Of a stretch of DNA of 64,000 nucleotides, positions 1 to 8,146 are shown in pieces. The translations under genes were made by a program, and so were the position numbers. The notes below the pieces were generated by a model that saw only the letters and a program-made list of their open reading frames with translations, was not told the DNA's origin and made no database searches. Source of the DNA: Phaeocystidibacter marisrubri (GTDB taxonomy: Bacteria; Bacteroidota; Bacteroidia; Flavobacteriales; Schleiferiaceae); the NCBI RefSeq assembly GCF_008933165.1, contig NZ_WBVQ01000001.1, positions 558,001 through 622,000 of the forward strand, in the 5' to 3' direction. Positions within the stretch are counted from its first letter, which is position 1, and each line of letters opens with the position of its first letter.

Positions 1-422
1 TGTTGGAATGCATCATCTAATACAATTACATCGGGGGCATTTTTATCTTGAAGTAATTGATTCACACCATTCACTCGATCTTCGCAAACAACCACCTTAA
101 CATGGGGGAAGCGCTGCGCGATTTGAAGTGGTTCATCTCCGATTTCTCTAGCGGTGCTATTAGGAGTAGCTTCGAGGTAACCCTTGGTTTTTCTGCCATA
201 CCCCCTGCTCAAAACAGCAATTTTATATTTTTCAGAAAATTGATGTAGAATCCACTCGGTGTGAGGTGTTTTTCCCGTGCCACCCGCAGATATGTTTCCC
301 ATACAAATGATGGGAATGGGGAATGACTTAGAGCGAAGTATTCCCAAGTCGAACAGGGAGTTGCGAACAGAAGTTGCAATCCAGTAAAGGGGTACAAAGG
401 GTAGAAGCAGTGGTCTTCGCAT
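1..422 (-). CDS. lpxK: Tetraacyldisaccharide 4'-kinase, 5' part (cut by window edge)
   Basis: Inner-membrane lipid A kinase that phosphorylates the 4' position of the disaccharide precursor. About 140 N-terminal residues are visible; the gene runs off the left edge. Seen: a hydrophobic N-terminal stretch (PLLLPFVPLYWIA), a P-loop GNISAGGTGKT near residues 42-52, SRGYGRKTKG near 72-81 and VIVLDDAFQH at the edge, all typical of LpxK. The ATG at 422 lies 9 bases after the miaA stop, so the two genes are probably co-transcribed. The family assignment is secure; only the C-terminal half cannot be judged. Confidence 0.9.
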   Translation of the reverse strand, partial: MRRPLLLPFVPLYWIATSVRNSLFDLGILRSKSFPIPIICMGNISAGGTGKTPHTEWILHQFSEKYKIAVLSRGYGRKTKGYLEATPNSTAREIGDEPLQIAQRFPHVKVVVCEDRVNGVNQLLQDKNAPDVIVLDDAFQ

Positions 423-431
423 GCGACGAAT

Positions 432-1337
432 TTAGCGCAATTTAGATTCGATAGTTACTAATGCTTCATCGAAATCCGTAGGATTAAAGAGACGTAGATC
501 GCTCTCTTTGCGATTCCATGTGAGCTGACGCTTCGCGTAGTTTCTGCTGTTCTGTTTTATCTTGGCTATGCAGGTTTCTCGATCCATCAATCCGTCAAAA
601 TGGTCAAACCACTCGCGGTACCCCACCGTTTGCAATGCCGTAAAGTGTCGGAAGGGTAGAACTGAACGAGCTTCTTCTTCCAATCCCTCAGAAACCATGA
701 GATCTACTCTTGTGTTGATGCGCTCATACAGAATTTCTCTCTCCCAATCCGGAGCGATTTTAATCACGTCAAAAGGCCTACTTGTACGCTTTTTACTGCG
801 GAAAACGGAGTAAGGCTTTCCGGTTTGAAGACAGATTTCTAGGGCTCTGATCACTCTTTGGTGGTTGTGCAAATCCACCCGTTTAGCATGTTCGGGATCT
901 AATTTGAGTAACATCTCACGCAATGGATCGATTCCGTTTTGGGCAAATTCCGCATTGAGTCGTTCGCGAATGGAAGGATCAACTTCAGGCATGTCATCAA
1001 ACCCCTCCATCAACGCTTTGGCAAAGAGTCCACTTCCTCCAACTACAATCTGGACAGGGTTTTTGGAGAATAGCATATCGAGCTTAGCTAGTGCCTCACG
1101 TTCGTACTCGCCTGCAGATAGCGGTGTTTCAATGGAGCGGTCGGCAATGAAATGATGAACAGCTCTGGCCAATTCTTCTTCGGATGGGCGGGCAACACCA
1201 ATTTTGAGCTCACGATAGAATTGACGAGAATCACACGAGAGAATTTCTGACCCGAAGTGTTCTGCCAATTGTATGGCCCATTCGGTTTTTCCAGAAGCGG
1301 TTGGGCCTAGTACTGCAATGAGCGTTGGTTTCGACAT
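432..1337 (-). CDS. miaA: tRNA dimethylallyltransferase
   Basis: Transfers a dimethylallyl group to N6 of A37 in tRNAs that read codons starting with U, the first step of (ms2)i6A synthesis; cytoplasmic. Seen: P-loop GPTASGKT at residues 11-18, the SCDSRQFY segment near 34-41 that helps bind substrate, and VVGGSGLFAKAL near 98-109. Length 301 is normal for the family. It starts at an ATG just below a near-match to the Bacteroidetes -7 box (GACCTTTG on the minus strand, 1342-1349). lpxK follows after 9 bases, so the pair looks like an operon. Confidence 0.95.
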   Translation of the reverse strand: MSKPTLIAVLGPTASGKTEWAIQLAEHFGSEILSCDSRQFYRELKIGVARPSEEELARAVHHFIADRSIETPLSAGEYEREALAKLDMLFSKNPVQIVVGGSGLFAKALMEGFDDMPEVDPSIRERLNAEFAQNGIDPLREMLLKLDPEHAKRVDLHNHQRVIRALEICLQTGKPYSVFRSKKRTSRPFDVIKIAPDWEREILYERINTRVDLMVSEGLEEEARSVLPFRHFTALQTVGYREWFDHFDGLMDRETCIAKIKQNSRNYAKRQLTWNRKESDLRLFNPTDFDEALVTIESKLR

Positions 1338-1431
1338 GGGACAAAGGTCGACATACCCTCGACATAATGCAATCGCCCCGCGCTATTAACGCAGGGCAAT
1401 ACACACAAACAATCACAAAAGAAAGAGGAGC

Positions 1432-3261
1432 TTAGTCGGTATGAGCTGAGGCTTGAAGATTTTGATAAAGTCGCATGAGCTGGATAAAGTCTGAACGTTC
1501 TCCATTTTCATCTCGACCTTTTCCGTTTACGGCTAGTTCAATAATTTCAGGTAGTTCAATTCGGAAATTATCATCTTCACGAAGAAGACCTGCAAAAGAG
1601 GCAACCGATAAAGCGAACAATTGGTCAGTGCTCATTTTGTCCTCAACACGATTTGAAATAGGGAGACTTTCTATGGCGCTAATATGTCCATTCGGAGATT
1701 TGTATCGAATGGAAACAGAGGCAATTTCTTCCGTATTTCCAGTAGGAGAAGAAGATTGATATTGGAGATTGGATTGTGAGCTGCCATCTCCTGGAACAAT
1801 CTCATAGATTGCGGTTACTTGATGATTGATTCCCACTTCGCCTCCATCTACTTCATCGTTGTCGAAATCTTCATCCTTTAACATCCGGTTTTCGTAACCA
1901 ATAAGGCGGTATTGCTTCACAAATAGTGGGTTGAACTCCACCTGTATTTTTGCATCCTTGGCCACCGTAAAGAAGGTGCCTCCAAACTCTTCTACGAAAA
2001 TTCGTTTGGCATCATATAAGTCTCGCACATAGTTGAAGTTGCCATTTCCATTGTTGGCGAGTTGCTCCATGGTTCCTTCTTGGTAATTTCCAGAACCAAA
2101 GCCCACCACACTAAGAAAGATGTTTGTTTTTCTCTTTTCAGAAATCATCTTAATGAGTTCACTTTGAGTGGAGATACCAACATTGAAATCACCGTCTGTA
2201 CAGAGAAGTATACGATTCGACCCCGATTCAATAAATCCCTCTTGTGCTTGCTGATAAGCCAACTGAATTCCACCTGCGCCGTTGGTGCTTCCAGAGGCAG
2301 ATAAATCCTGAATCGCATTGTAAATTTTGTCTTTTTCGGTTCCTGGTGTACTGGCAAGAACGACGCGAGTACTTCCCGCATAAGTCACTATGGAAACGCG
2401 GTCTTGATCGCGCAACTGGTCAGTCACCATAATCAGCGCTTTCTTGATCAGGCCGATTCGATCAGGGCCCATCATGGAGCCAGAAACATCAATTAGAAAT
2501 ACCATGTTAGAAGGAGGGAGGTCATCTGTCCTTACATTTTCGGTTGCTAAACTCACTCTGAGGATTTGATGATCTGCATTCCACGGACACTGGGTAAGTT
2601 CCGTTGTAAATCCGAATACATCGTCTTCACCCGGTTCTTTTACGCTGTATCTGAATGCATTGATGAACTCTTCAGATCGCACGGCGTCGGTTGGAACGGG
2701 AGTCCCTTCTTCAATCATGCGTTTAACATTGGTATAGGAAGCGCGATCAACATCCATGGAAAAGGTAGAGAGAGGTGCGTAGCCTATGCTTTGAAATCCA
2801 GCGGGTAGGTTGCGATTGTATTGCTCGCGCTGTTCTTCGTTTGAGGTTCTATTTCTATGCGCATACACTGGAGCATTATAGCCGAACTCGCTAATTTCAA
2901 TGTCATCTTCAACAACTTCTAGTAGTTCAATGGAAAGCTCTTCAGGTGCGAGTTCAACGTCTTTTTTCGTTAACTGGCCAGGTTTAATGATGATGTCAGT
3001 GATGTCTTTGGATTCGTAGCCGATGTGGGTTACACGCAGGGTATACTTTCCGGCAGAGATGTTTTCAAAAAGGAATTTACCTTCAAAATCAGTGACAACT
3101 CCATCGCTCATGGTATTGTTTTGTATGAGCATTAGTCGAACCCCAACCAGAGGTTCTTTGTTGTTTTGATCACATACCACACCATTGAGTTTGCCAGTTT
3201 GTGCTATAGCTAGTGTGGTAAGAAGGGTGAGGAATAGTGCGAGTAGTTTTCTCATCATCAT
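1432..3261 (-). CDS. Secreted VWA-domain protein with carboxypeptidase-regulatory-like N-terminus (YfbK-like)
   Basis: Predicted exported protein of about 609 residues. Seen: signal peptide (RKLLALFLTLLTTLAIAQ), a carboxypeptidase-regulatory-like beta-sandwich at about residues 23-107, a von Willebrand N-terminal region containing STFSMDVDRASY, a VWA domain with an intact MIDAS motif DVSGS near 258, and a C-terminal DUF3520-type region. This is the usual architecture of Bacteroidetes YfbK-like proteins, whose role is unknown; a metal-dependent protein-binding function is inferred from the VWA fold. I chose the ATG at 3261 because an upstream in-frame GTG (3294) would place 11 charged residues before the signal peptide. 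Confidence 0.85.
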   Translation of the reverse strand: MMMRKLLALFLTLLTTLAIAQTGKLNGVVCDQNNKEPLVGVRLMLIQNNTMSDGVVTDFEGKFLFENISAGKYTLRVTHIGYESKDITDIIIKPGQLTKKDVELAPEELSIELLEVVEDDIEISEFGYNAPVYAHRNRTSNEEQREQYNRNLPAGFQSIGYAPLSTFSMDVDRASYTNVKRMIEEGTPVPTDAVRSEEFINAFRYSVKEPGEDDVFGFTTELTQCPWNADHQILRVSLATENVRTDDLPPSNMVFLIDVSGSMMGPDRIGLIKKALIMVTDQLRDQDRVSIVTYAGSTRVVLASTPGTEKDKIYNAIQDLSASGSTNGAGGIQLAYQQAQEGFIESGSNRILLCTDGDFNVGISTQSELIKMISEKRKTNIFLSVVGFGSGNYQEGTMEQLANNGNGNFNYVRDLYDAKRIFVEEFGGTFFTVAKDAKIQVEFNPLFVKQYRLIGYENRMLKDEDFDNDEVDGGEVGINHQVTAIYEIVPGDGSSQSNLQYQSSSPTGNTEEIASVSIRYKSPNGHISAIESLPISNRVEDKMSTDQLFALSVASFAGLLREDDNFRIELPEIIELAVNGKGRDENGERSDFIQLMRLYQNLQASAHTD

Positions 3262-3419
3262 CGAATTTGAGTTGAACTTCGTTAGGTCTTCCACTCAATC
3301 AACGCAAGAATTGAACCAAGAGTTAGGTTCAGAAGAAATATCGAGATGGTCAACCACTGCTGGTTGAGCGAATTGAGAAATTCACTATCTTATACTTTCC
3401 CCATAAAGCAAGTTGACAA

Positions 3420-3752
3420 ATGAATACAGGTATCCGAACAAATAGTACACAAATGAGCCTTGAACAAGCTTATGAAAACGCTCAACTCATCGAGAAAGAA
3501 GAGGTAGTTGGATTGGTTTTTCCAAAGGATGAAGTGCTCCGTGACGGGCAGTCGATTAAGGAGCGTGCACAGCGAATTCACCGCGCTACAAGTTTAGGCA
3601 ACTTGGAGAAGTACAAGGTTACTATCGTGTTTGAGGATTCTGTGGGATTAAAGAAAATTACCACCACAATATGGGCTCAAACCGAGAAGAAGATTGTGCT
3701 TAAAGGCGGAAATAGTGTTCCCGTTCATCGTATTTGGGACGTGGTTATTTAG
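3420..3752 (+). CDS. Conserved small Bacteroidetes protein of unknown function
   Basis: A 110-residue soluble protein with no signal peptide or membrane segment. The core (GLVFPKDEVLRDGQSIKE, then RATSLGNLEKYKV, TTIWAQTEKKIVL and VPVHRIWDVV) matches a small family I recall as widespread in Flavobacteriales and without assigned function. It is divergent from the VWA gene at 1432-3261 and convergent with the gene at 3803-4342, with a perfect 10-bp hairpin in the 50-base gap between the convergent stops. A second in-frame ATG 11 codons in (3453) is an alternative start. I propose no function. Confidence 0.75.
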   Translation: MNTGIRTNSTQMSLEQAYENAQLIEKEEVVGLVFPKDEVLRDGQSIKERAQRIHRATSLGNLEKYKVTIVFEDSVGLKKITTTIWAQTEKKIVLKGGNSVPVHRIWDVVI

Positions 3753-3759
3753 CGATTAT

Positions 3760-3795
3760 CCGTTGGCTTTTAGTTCAAGTACTTTAAGCCAACGG
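3760..3795. terminator. Hairpin between convergent genes
   Basis: A perfect 10-bp inverted repeat, CCGTTGGCTT (3760-3769) and AAGCCAACGG (3786-3795), with a 16-base loop. It sits between the convergent stops at 3752 and 3803, as expected for a shared bidirectional terminator. No long T-run follows, so termination strength is uncertain. Confidence 0.5.
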
Positions 3796-3802
3796 CTATC
3801 GA

Positions 3803-4342
3803 CTATTCCCACATTCCTTCCCCTTCATGGAGGTCGCCGTCGTATTCTTCGTCGTCACCTTCACCTTCGTCAAATGCGTCGCCAAATAGGCCGCTACCAC
3901 TTGATTTTCCAGCATCACCACCAAAGTCTTTGGATGGAGCTTCTTTAGGGGTATCTCCGTATGTGAGTGATACAGAAGGGTATTCTTCTCCTTCAATGGC
4001 TTCGAAGGTGGAAACGAATTCCACGAAGAAAGTCCACATGTTCAGGTAATCATATACATATAGAAGTCGGTCGGCCGGACGAACAAGAAGGTCTTCCACA
4101 TGAACTTGAGCCATGCTAGCTGCATCGGGATGTCCACCCATGTCTACCATTGGAATCTCCTCTCCCTGTGCCCAATTCTCATCGGTGTGAAAGAAGCTAG
4201 CCATTTCACCGTCTTCAATCCCAAAAGCATTGAGGACCGCTGAGTGAAGCTGCTCTAAGGTGTGATCCGCAGGAACATCGATGTCTCTAAAGATGTCTTC
4301 CTTGGTGTCGAGGATTACGCGTAGTTTGTGAATAGTACTCAT
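3803..4342 (-). CDS. pRiA4b ORF-3-like family protein
   Basis: A 179-residue acidic protein. Seen: an N-terminal LRVILDTKEDIFRDIDVPAD strand pair, LEQLHSAVLNAFG, SFFHTDENW, and LLYVYDYLNMWTFFVEFV. This is the signature of the plasmid pRiA4b ORF-3-like domain, which is common in Bacteroidetes and usually of unknown function. The C-terminal 45 residues are low-complexity, rich in Gly, Asp and Glu (EGEGDDEEYDGD), and probably disordered. It starts 12 bases after the cca stop and so is probably translated from the cca transcript. The name recalls plasmid and IS-linked homologues, but nothing around it suggests a mobile element. Confidence 0.8.
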   Translation of the reverse strand: MSTIHKLRVILDTKEDIFRDIDVPADHTLEQLHSAVLNAFGIEDGEMASFFHTDENWAQGEEIPMVDMGGHPDAASMAQVHVEDLLVRPADRLLYVYDYLNMWTFFVEFVSTFEAIEGEEYPSVSLTYGDTPKEAPSKDFGGDAGKSSGSGLFGDAFDEGEGDDEEYDGDLHEGEGMWE

Positions 4343-4353
4343 GACAGATCTTT

Positions 4354-5784
4354 TTATTCAGCGGGTTTTAACCCCATTTCTACTCCTTTTGAAATCATAA
4401 AAGCATGGGCTGCTTCGTGTTCATTGGGAATATCTCCTTCTAATATTGCTTCGCGAATGGCATCCTTAATTTGTCCGATTTCAGGTCCCGGATTCATTTG
4501 GAATGCCTTCATTATTTCATCTCCAGAAATAGGTGGTTGCCAGTTTCTCAGGCGATCTTTTTCCTCAACTTCAACCATTTTGTTTCGAACTACATCATAG
4601 TTCTTGAGGTATCGCTTCTTCTTTTTCGGATTCTTTGTAGTGATATCGGCTTCGCACAAAATCATCAAAGAATCTATATCGTCTCCCGCATCAAAGAGTA
4701 ATCGTCGTACGGCGGAATCTGTAGCGTCATCGCTGACCACGGCAATAGGACGAGAGCTCATTTTTACCAATTTCTGAACGAATTTCATTTTGTCGTTCAT
4801 TGGTAGTTTAAGGCGTTTGAAGATTTTTGGAACCATTTTACTTCCCAAAAACTCATGACCGTGAAAGGTCCATCCCACCTTTTTTGAAAACTTCTTGGTT
4901 CGAGGTTTTCCAATGTCGTGTAGCAATCCAGCCCATCGGACCCAAACGTCATCGGTTCGTGTGGCGATATTGTCTACAACTTCTAGAGTGTGCCAGAAGT
5001 TGTCTTTATGCGTTTGTCCTTCAACTTCCTCCACGCCTTTTAAAGCTAGCATTTCGGGAAGAAATTGTTCGAGTAGGCCCGTTTTATAGAGAAGAGCAAG
5101 CCCTTTGCTCGGTTGAGGAGCTGCCATTATTTTATTGAATTCATCCATGATTCTCTCCATGGAAATAATTTCCAATCGAGAAGCTTGAGAAGCTAGGGCT
5201 TTCATGCTTTCGTCCACAATGGTAAAGTTCAATTGCGTTGCAAAGCGAACGGCACGCATCATTCGAAGCGGATCGTCAGAGAAAGTAATCGTCGGTTCAA
5301 GTGGTGTACGAATCAGACCGTCTTTCAGGTCCTTTAGTCCATCAAAAGGATCAAGGAGTTTTCCGTACTCACCTTTACTCAACCCAATTGCCAGCGCATT
5401 TATGGTAAAGTCTCTGCGATTTTGATCGTCGGATAAAGTGCCGTCTTCCACAATGGGTTTGCGCGAATCAGCGCGATAGCTTTCCTTTCGGGCACCTACA
5501 AATTCAATTTCGAGATTGCCGTGCTTGACTTGAGCTGTTCCAAAATTCTTGAATACACTGAGATTGTTCTTACCCGGAAGCGCTTTCGCTACTCGTTTCG
5601 CTACGTCAATTCCCGAGCCAATGACCACAACATCAATGTCTTTTCCATTGCCGCGATTTAGCAACCGATCTCGGACATATCCGCCAATTACATAACAAGG
5701 CATGTCGAGTTCATCCGCACACTTTCCAATAACGTGAAAGATGGACGTGTCTACAAATTTGGCAATGTCTTGAGCTTTCTCCAT
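4354..5784 (-). CDS. cca: CCA-adding tRNA nucleotidyltransferase with HD domain
   Basis: Adds or repairs the 3' CCA end of tRNAs. Seen: the class II polymerase head with GGYVRDRLL at residues 34-42 and the metal-binding DID near 49-51, the RRDFTINALAI segment, the DPLRMMRAVRFATQL motif, and a C-terminal HD phosphohydrolase domain with LLHDIGKPRTKKF. The 476-residue length with an HD domain matches Bacteroidetes homologues. Some family members only add poly(A) or only CC or A, and this cannot be decided here, but a single HD-type copy in Bacteroidetes is normally the CCA enzyme. The gene upstream (5803-6144) ends 18 bases before its start. Confidence 0.9.
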   Translation of the reverse strand: MEKAQDIAKFVDTSIFHVIGKCADELDMPCYVIGGYVRDRLLNRGNGKDIDVVVIGSGIDVAKRVAKALPGKNNLSVFKNFGTAQVKHGNLEIEFVGARKESYRADSRKPIVEDGTLSDDQNRRDFTINALAIGLSKGEYGKLLDPFDGLKDLKDGLIRTPLEPTITFSDDPLRMMRAVRFATQLNFTIVDESMKALASQASRLEIISMERIMDEFNKIMAAPQPSKGLALLYKTGLLEQFLPEMLALKGVEEVEGQTHKDNFWHTLEVVDNIATRTDDVWVRWAGLLHDIGKPRTKKFSKKVGWTFHGHEFLGSKMVPKIFKRLKLPMNDKMKFVQKLVKMSSRPIAVVSDDATDSAVRRLLFDAGDDIDSLMILCEADITTKNPKKKKRYLKNYDVVRNKMVEVEEKDRLRNWQPPISGDEIMKAFQMNPGPEIGQIKDAIREAILEGDIPNEHEAAHAFMISKGVEMGLKPAE

Positions 5785-5802
5785 GGTTGAGAATGAGCCT
5801 GT

Positions 5803-6144
5803 TTAGGCGTTCATCGCATTTAAGATAATCAATGCAATGAGCAATAAGTACAACCCGTAATTCGAGTTCTTGATTTTCTTTTTGAGCTGAACCACTTCAT
5901 CATTGTCGTCCTCTTCAATCACAACAGGGAACATCAATGGATAACGAAGGAAGGCTTCCACACGCAATTTTCGTTCGTCGGCATTCTTGAAATCAAAAAA
6001 GACAATGTCCATGATTCTTCCCGGCTCCATGTGCTTCTCAATCTGGATTAATTGCAGATGGAGCCCTACTTTATAGGCATAAACCGCTAAAATGGCGAGC
6101 ACAGCAACGATGAACAAAAACAGGGTTGCAATTTGAATGAGCAT
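5803..6144 (-). CDS. Small membrane protein of unknown function
   Basis: A 113-residue protein with an N-terminal membrane helix (residues about 3-22, ATLFLFIVAVLAILAVYAY), a charged cytoplasmic middle part (MDIVFFDFKNADERKLRVEAFLRYP, then EEDDNDEVVQLKKKIKNS) and a C-terminal helix (YGLYLLLIALIILNAM). I do not recognise the family. It is the first gene of a probable operon with cca, and it faces the glycosyltransferase at 6308 across a 163-base divergent gap that probably holds promoters for both directions. Confidence 0.7.
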   Translation of the reverse strand: MLIQIATLFLFIVAVLAILAVYAYKVGLHLQLIQIEKHMEPGRIMDIVFFDFKNADERKLRVEAFLRYPLMFPVVIEEDDNDEVVQLKKKIKNSNYGLYLLLIALIILNAMNA

Positions 6145-6307
6145 GTGCTGGGTGAATTGACGTCGAATTAGGGCGCGAAGTTAATAAAACGATTGCGAAA
6201 AGGCCTTTGGAATTGTGGATTACGAAAGAAGGGAACGCACATTTCCAACTTGCTTTAACTAGCTTTGCTGGAGTTCATTTTACGCTCACTTTTTAGGAGA
6301 ATATCAC

Positions 6308-7363
6308 TTGGCATCGAAAAGACCTATTATTTGGATTGATACGTATCGAACAAAGGTTCCAAATTCCGGTCTGGGGCAGTTTTCTATGCGCTTTGCCGAA
6401 TACGCCGTAGAGAAGGGGAGTGATGAGTTTCAATTCGAAATTTTCGGATGGGGAGCTCCAGAACATCTGTTTGCTGATAATGCGAAGAAGGCGAAGTGGC
6501 ATCATCGGTATTTGCGATCGGGAAGTACGGCGGATTTATGGCACAGTTTGTACCAACTTCCTTCGCATAAACCACCGCGTAATACGAAGTGGTTGCTCAC
6601 GGTTCACGATTTGAATTTCTTGTATGAAAAGTCTCCTGCAAAAGCCGCGAAGTACCAAAAACGCTTAGGAGCTGAAGTGAAGAAGGCGGATTACATCACT
6701 TGTATTTCTGAATTTACCAAGGGAGATTTGCTCAAAGTGTTTCCACAAGTAGGACGAAAAGTGAGCGTCATTCACAATGGAGTAGAGTTGCAGTCAAATG
6801 TTGTTTCTCAACCCTTGAAAGGTTTCAACCCTGAAATTCCCTTCTTTTTTAGCATTGGCATTTTCAACCCCAAGAAGAATTTCCACTTATTGGTGGAAGT
6901 TATGTTGTCTTTTCCTGATTACCACTTGGTTTTAGCTGGAGATTCATCCACCTCCTATGGTGCAGAAGTGAAGGCAGAAATTGAGAAGTACGGACTTTCG
7001 AGAAGAGTTCATTTGCCGGGCAAAATCAGCGAAGGCGAAAAAGATTGGTGCTATAGAAATGCGTCGGCAGTACTGTTTCCCTCCTTTGCCGAAGGATTTG
7101 GAATGCCACCAATTGAGGCGATGTCGGTTGGTACTCCCGTGTTTTTGAGTAGAGCCACCAGTTTGCCCGAAATAGGAGGAGAGGTGGCTTACTACTTTGA
7201 AAAGATGACCGCTTCAAGCATGGCCCACAAGATCAAATCGGGGTTAGACGCATTCTCTAAAGATGCAAATGCCGCTGAAAAGTTAAAAGATCGTGCGAGC
7301 AAGTTCACTTGGGACGAAGCCATGAAGAACTATCTAGACTTGTATCGAGAAATTCTACTCTAG
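6308..7363 (+). CDS. Glycosyltransferase, GT4 family (TTG start)
   Basis: A 351-residue GT-B fold glycosyltransferase. Seen: an N-terminal acceptor-binding half (WIDTYRTKVPNSGLGQF), TVHDLNFLYE, SIGIFNPKKNFHLLVEVM at the start of the nucleotide-sugar-binding half, and the E-x7-E region FAEGFGMPPIEAMSVGTPVF. Donor and acceptor are unknown; cell-surface glycan or lipopolysaccharide synthesis is likely. The start is a TTG preceded at proper spacing by AGGAGA (6296-6301), an unusually clear ribosome-binding site for this genome; no ATG is near. It ends directly against the stop of the oppositely oriented GT2 gene. Confidence 0.85.
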   Translation: MASKRPIIWIDTYRTKVPNSGLGQFSMRFAEYAVEKGSDEFQFEIFGWGAPEHLFADNAKKAKWHHRYLRSGSTADLWHSLYQLPSHKPPRNTKWLLTVHDLNFLYEKSPAKAAKYQKRLGAEVKKADYITCISEFTKGDLLKVFPQVGRKVSVIHNGVELQSNVVSQPLKGFNPEIPFFFSIGIFNPKKNFHLLVEVMLSFPDYHLVLAGDSSTSYGAEVKAEIEKYGLSRRVHLPGKISEGEKDWCYRNASAVLFPSFAEGFGMPPIEAMSVGTPVFLSRATSLPEIGGEVAYYFEKMTASSMAHKIKSGLDAFSKDANAAEKLKDRASKFTWDEAMKNYLDLYREILL

Positions 7364-8143
7364 TTACTTGAATAGTTCTTTTTGGAAGGTTTCACCTCTG
7401 TGCATTCGGTAAACTTTCACATATCGCTGAAAAACGTTCCAAGCGTTCAAACAGGAAAGGATTAAGCCCGGAGTTCCATCCTTGAATCCACCTTTTAATA
7501 CATAGTGCTTGAAGAAGGTGAAGAAGGGCTTAATGATAAAGTGAAATCCAGTCACTTTGGGAGTCTTGTCGATTTTATCCATAGCAGACCACGTGCTGTA
7601 ACGCAGTGATTTCAACATGAATGAATCGTATCCTTTTCCTCTATATGTGTCGTGTTGAATAGGGTGTTGAAGAGTTTTAACTGGACCATTAGCCAGTATT
7701 TCACCGTGAACCTCCTTGTCTTCGTATCTACATTTGTTCTTGTTGATCAATCGAATTACCGAATCTCCCTTCCAAACGTGGTTCACGGGTTTGTCCATGA
7801 AGTAATTGGTGCGCAGTGATCTAAAGGCGACGTATTCGCTGGGGTTGTTTGCCATTTCGCGCAGTTCCGCAATGGCATCTTCTTCTACCCATTCATCTGC
7901 ATCTAGGATGAACACCCAATCATTCTCCGCTTGGGGAATAATCCAGTTCTTCTGTGAGGTGGAGTTTTTGTATTCGTGTTGAATGAACTTCACCTTGTCG
8001 TATTCGCGAACAATGGATTCCGTACGATCTGTGCTGAAGGAGTCTACCACAATCACTTCATCAGCCCAAAGAACAGATTCTAGGGATTTGCGGATACAAA
8101 CCTCTTCGTTGTATGTGGGAATGATGGCAGTAATGGGAGTCAT
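7364..8143 (-). CDS. Glycosyltransferase, GT2 family (WaaE/KdtX-like)
   Basis: A 259-residue GT-A fold enzyme. Seen: IIPTYNEEVCIRKSLESVLW at the N-terminus, VIVVDSFSTDRTE, and the DXD-type motif VFILDADEWVEE near residues 78-89, then EDKEVHGEI and a basic C-terminal region. This is the layout of the lipopolysaccharide core beta-glycosyltransferases of the WaaE/KdtX type, so a role in surface glycolipid synthesis is likely. It follows the GT4 gene at 8147 by 3 bases and is probably the third gene of a dapD-GT4-GT2 operon. Its stop codon directly abuts the stop of the plus-strand glycosyltransferase. Confidence 0.85.
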   Translation of the reverse strand: MTPITAIIPTYNEEVCIRKSLESVLWADEVIVVDSFSTDRTESIVREYDKVKFIQHEYKNSTSQKNWIIPQAENDWVFILDADEWVEEDAIAELREMANNPSEYVAFRSLRTNYFMDKPVNHVWKGDSVIRLINKNKCRYEDKEVHGEILANGPVKTLQHPIQHDTYRGKGYDSFMLKSLRYSTWSAMDKIDKTPKVTGFHFIIKPFFTFFKHYVLKGGFKDGTPGLILSCLNAWNVFQRYVKVYRMHRGETFQKELFK

Positions 8144-8146
8144 ACG

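Noticed and set aside
3803-4342. Mobile-element gene, because the family is named after a plasmid ORF and is linked to IS1096.
   Set aside because: The gene sits next to cca with matching composition and no transposase, inverted repeat or target duplication; the name is historical.
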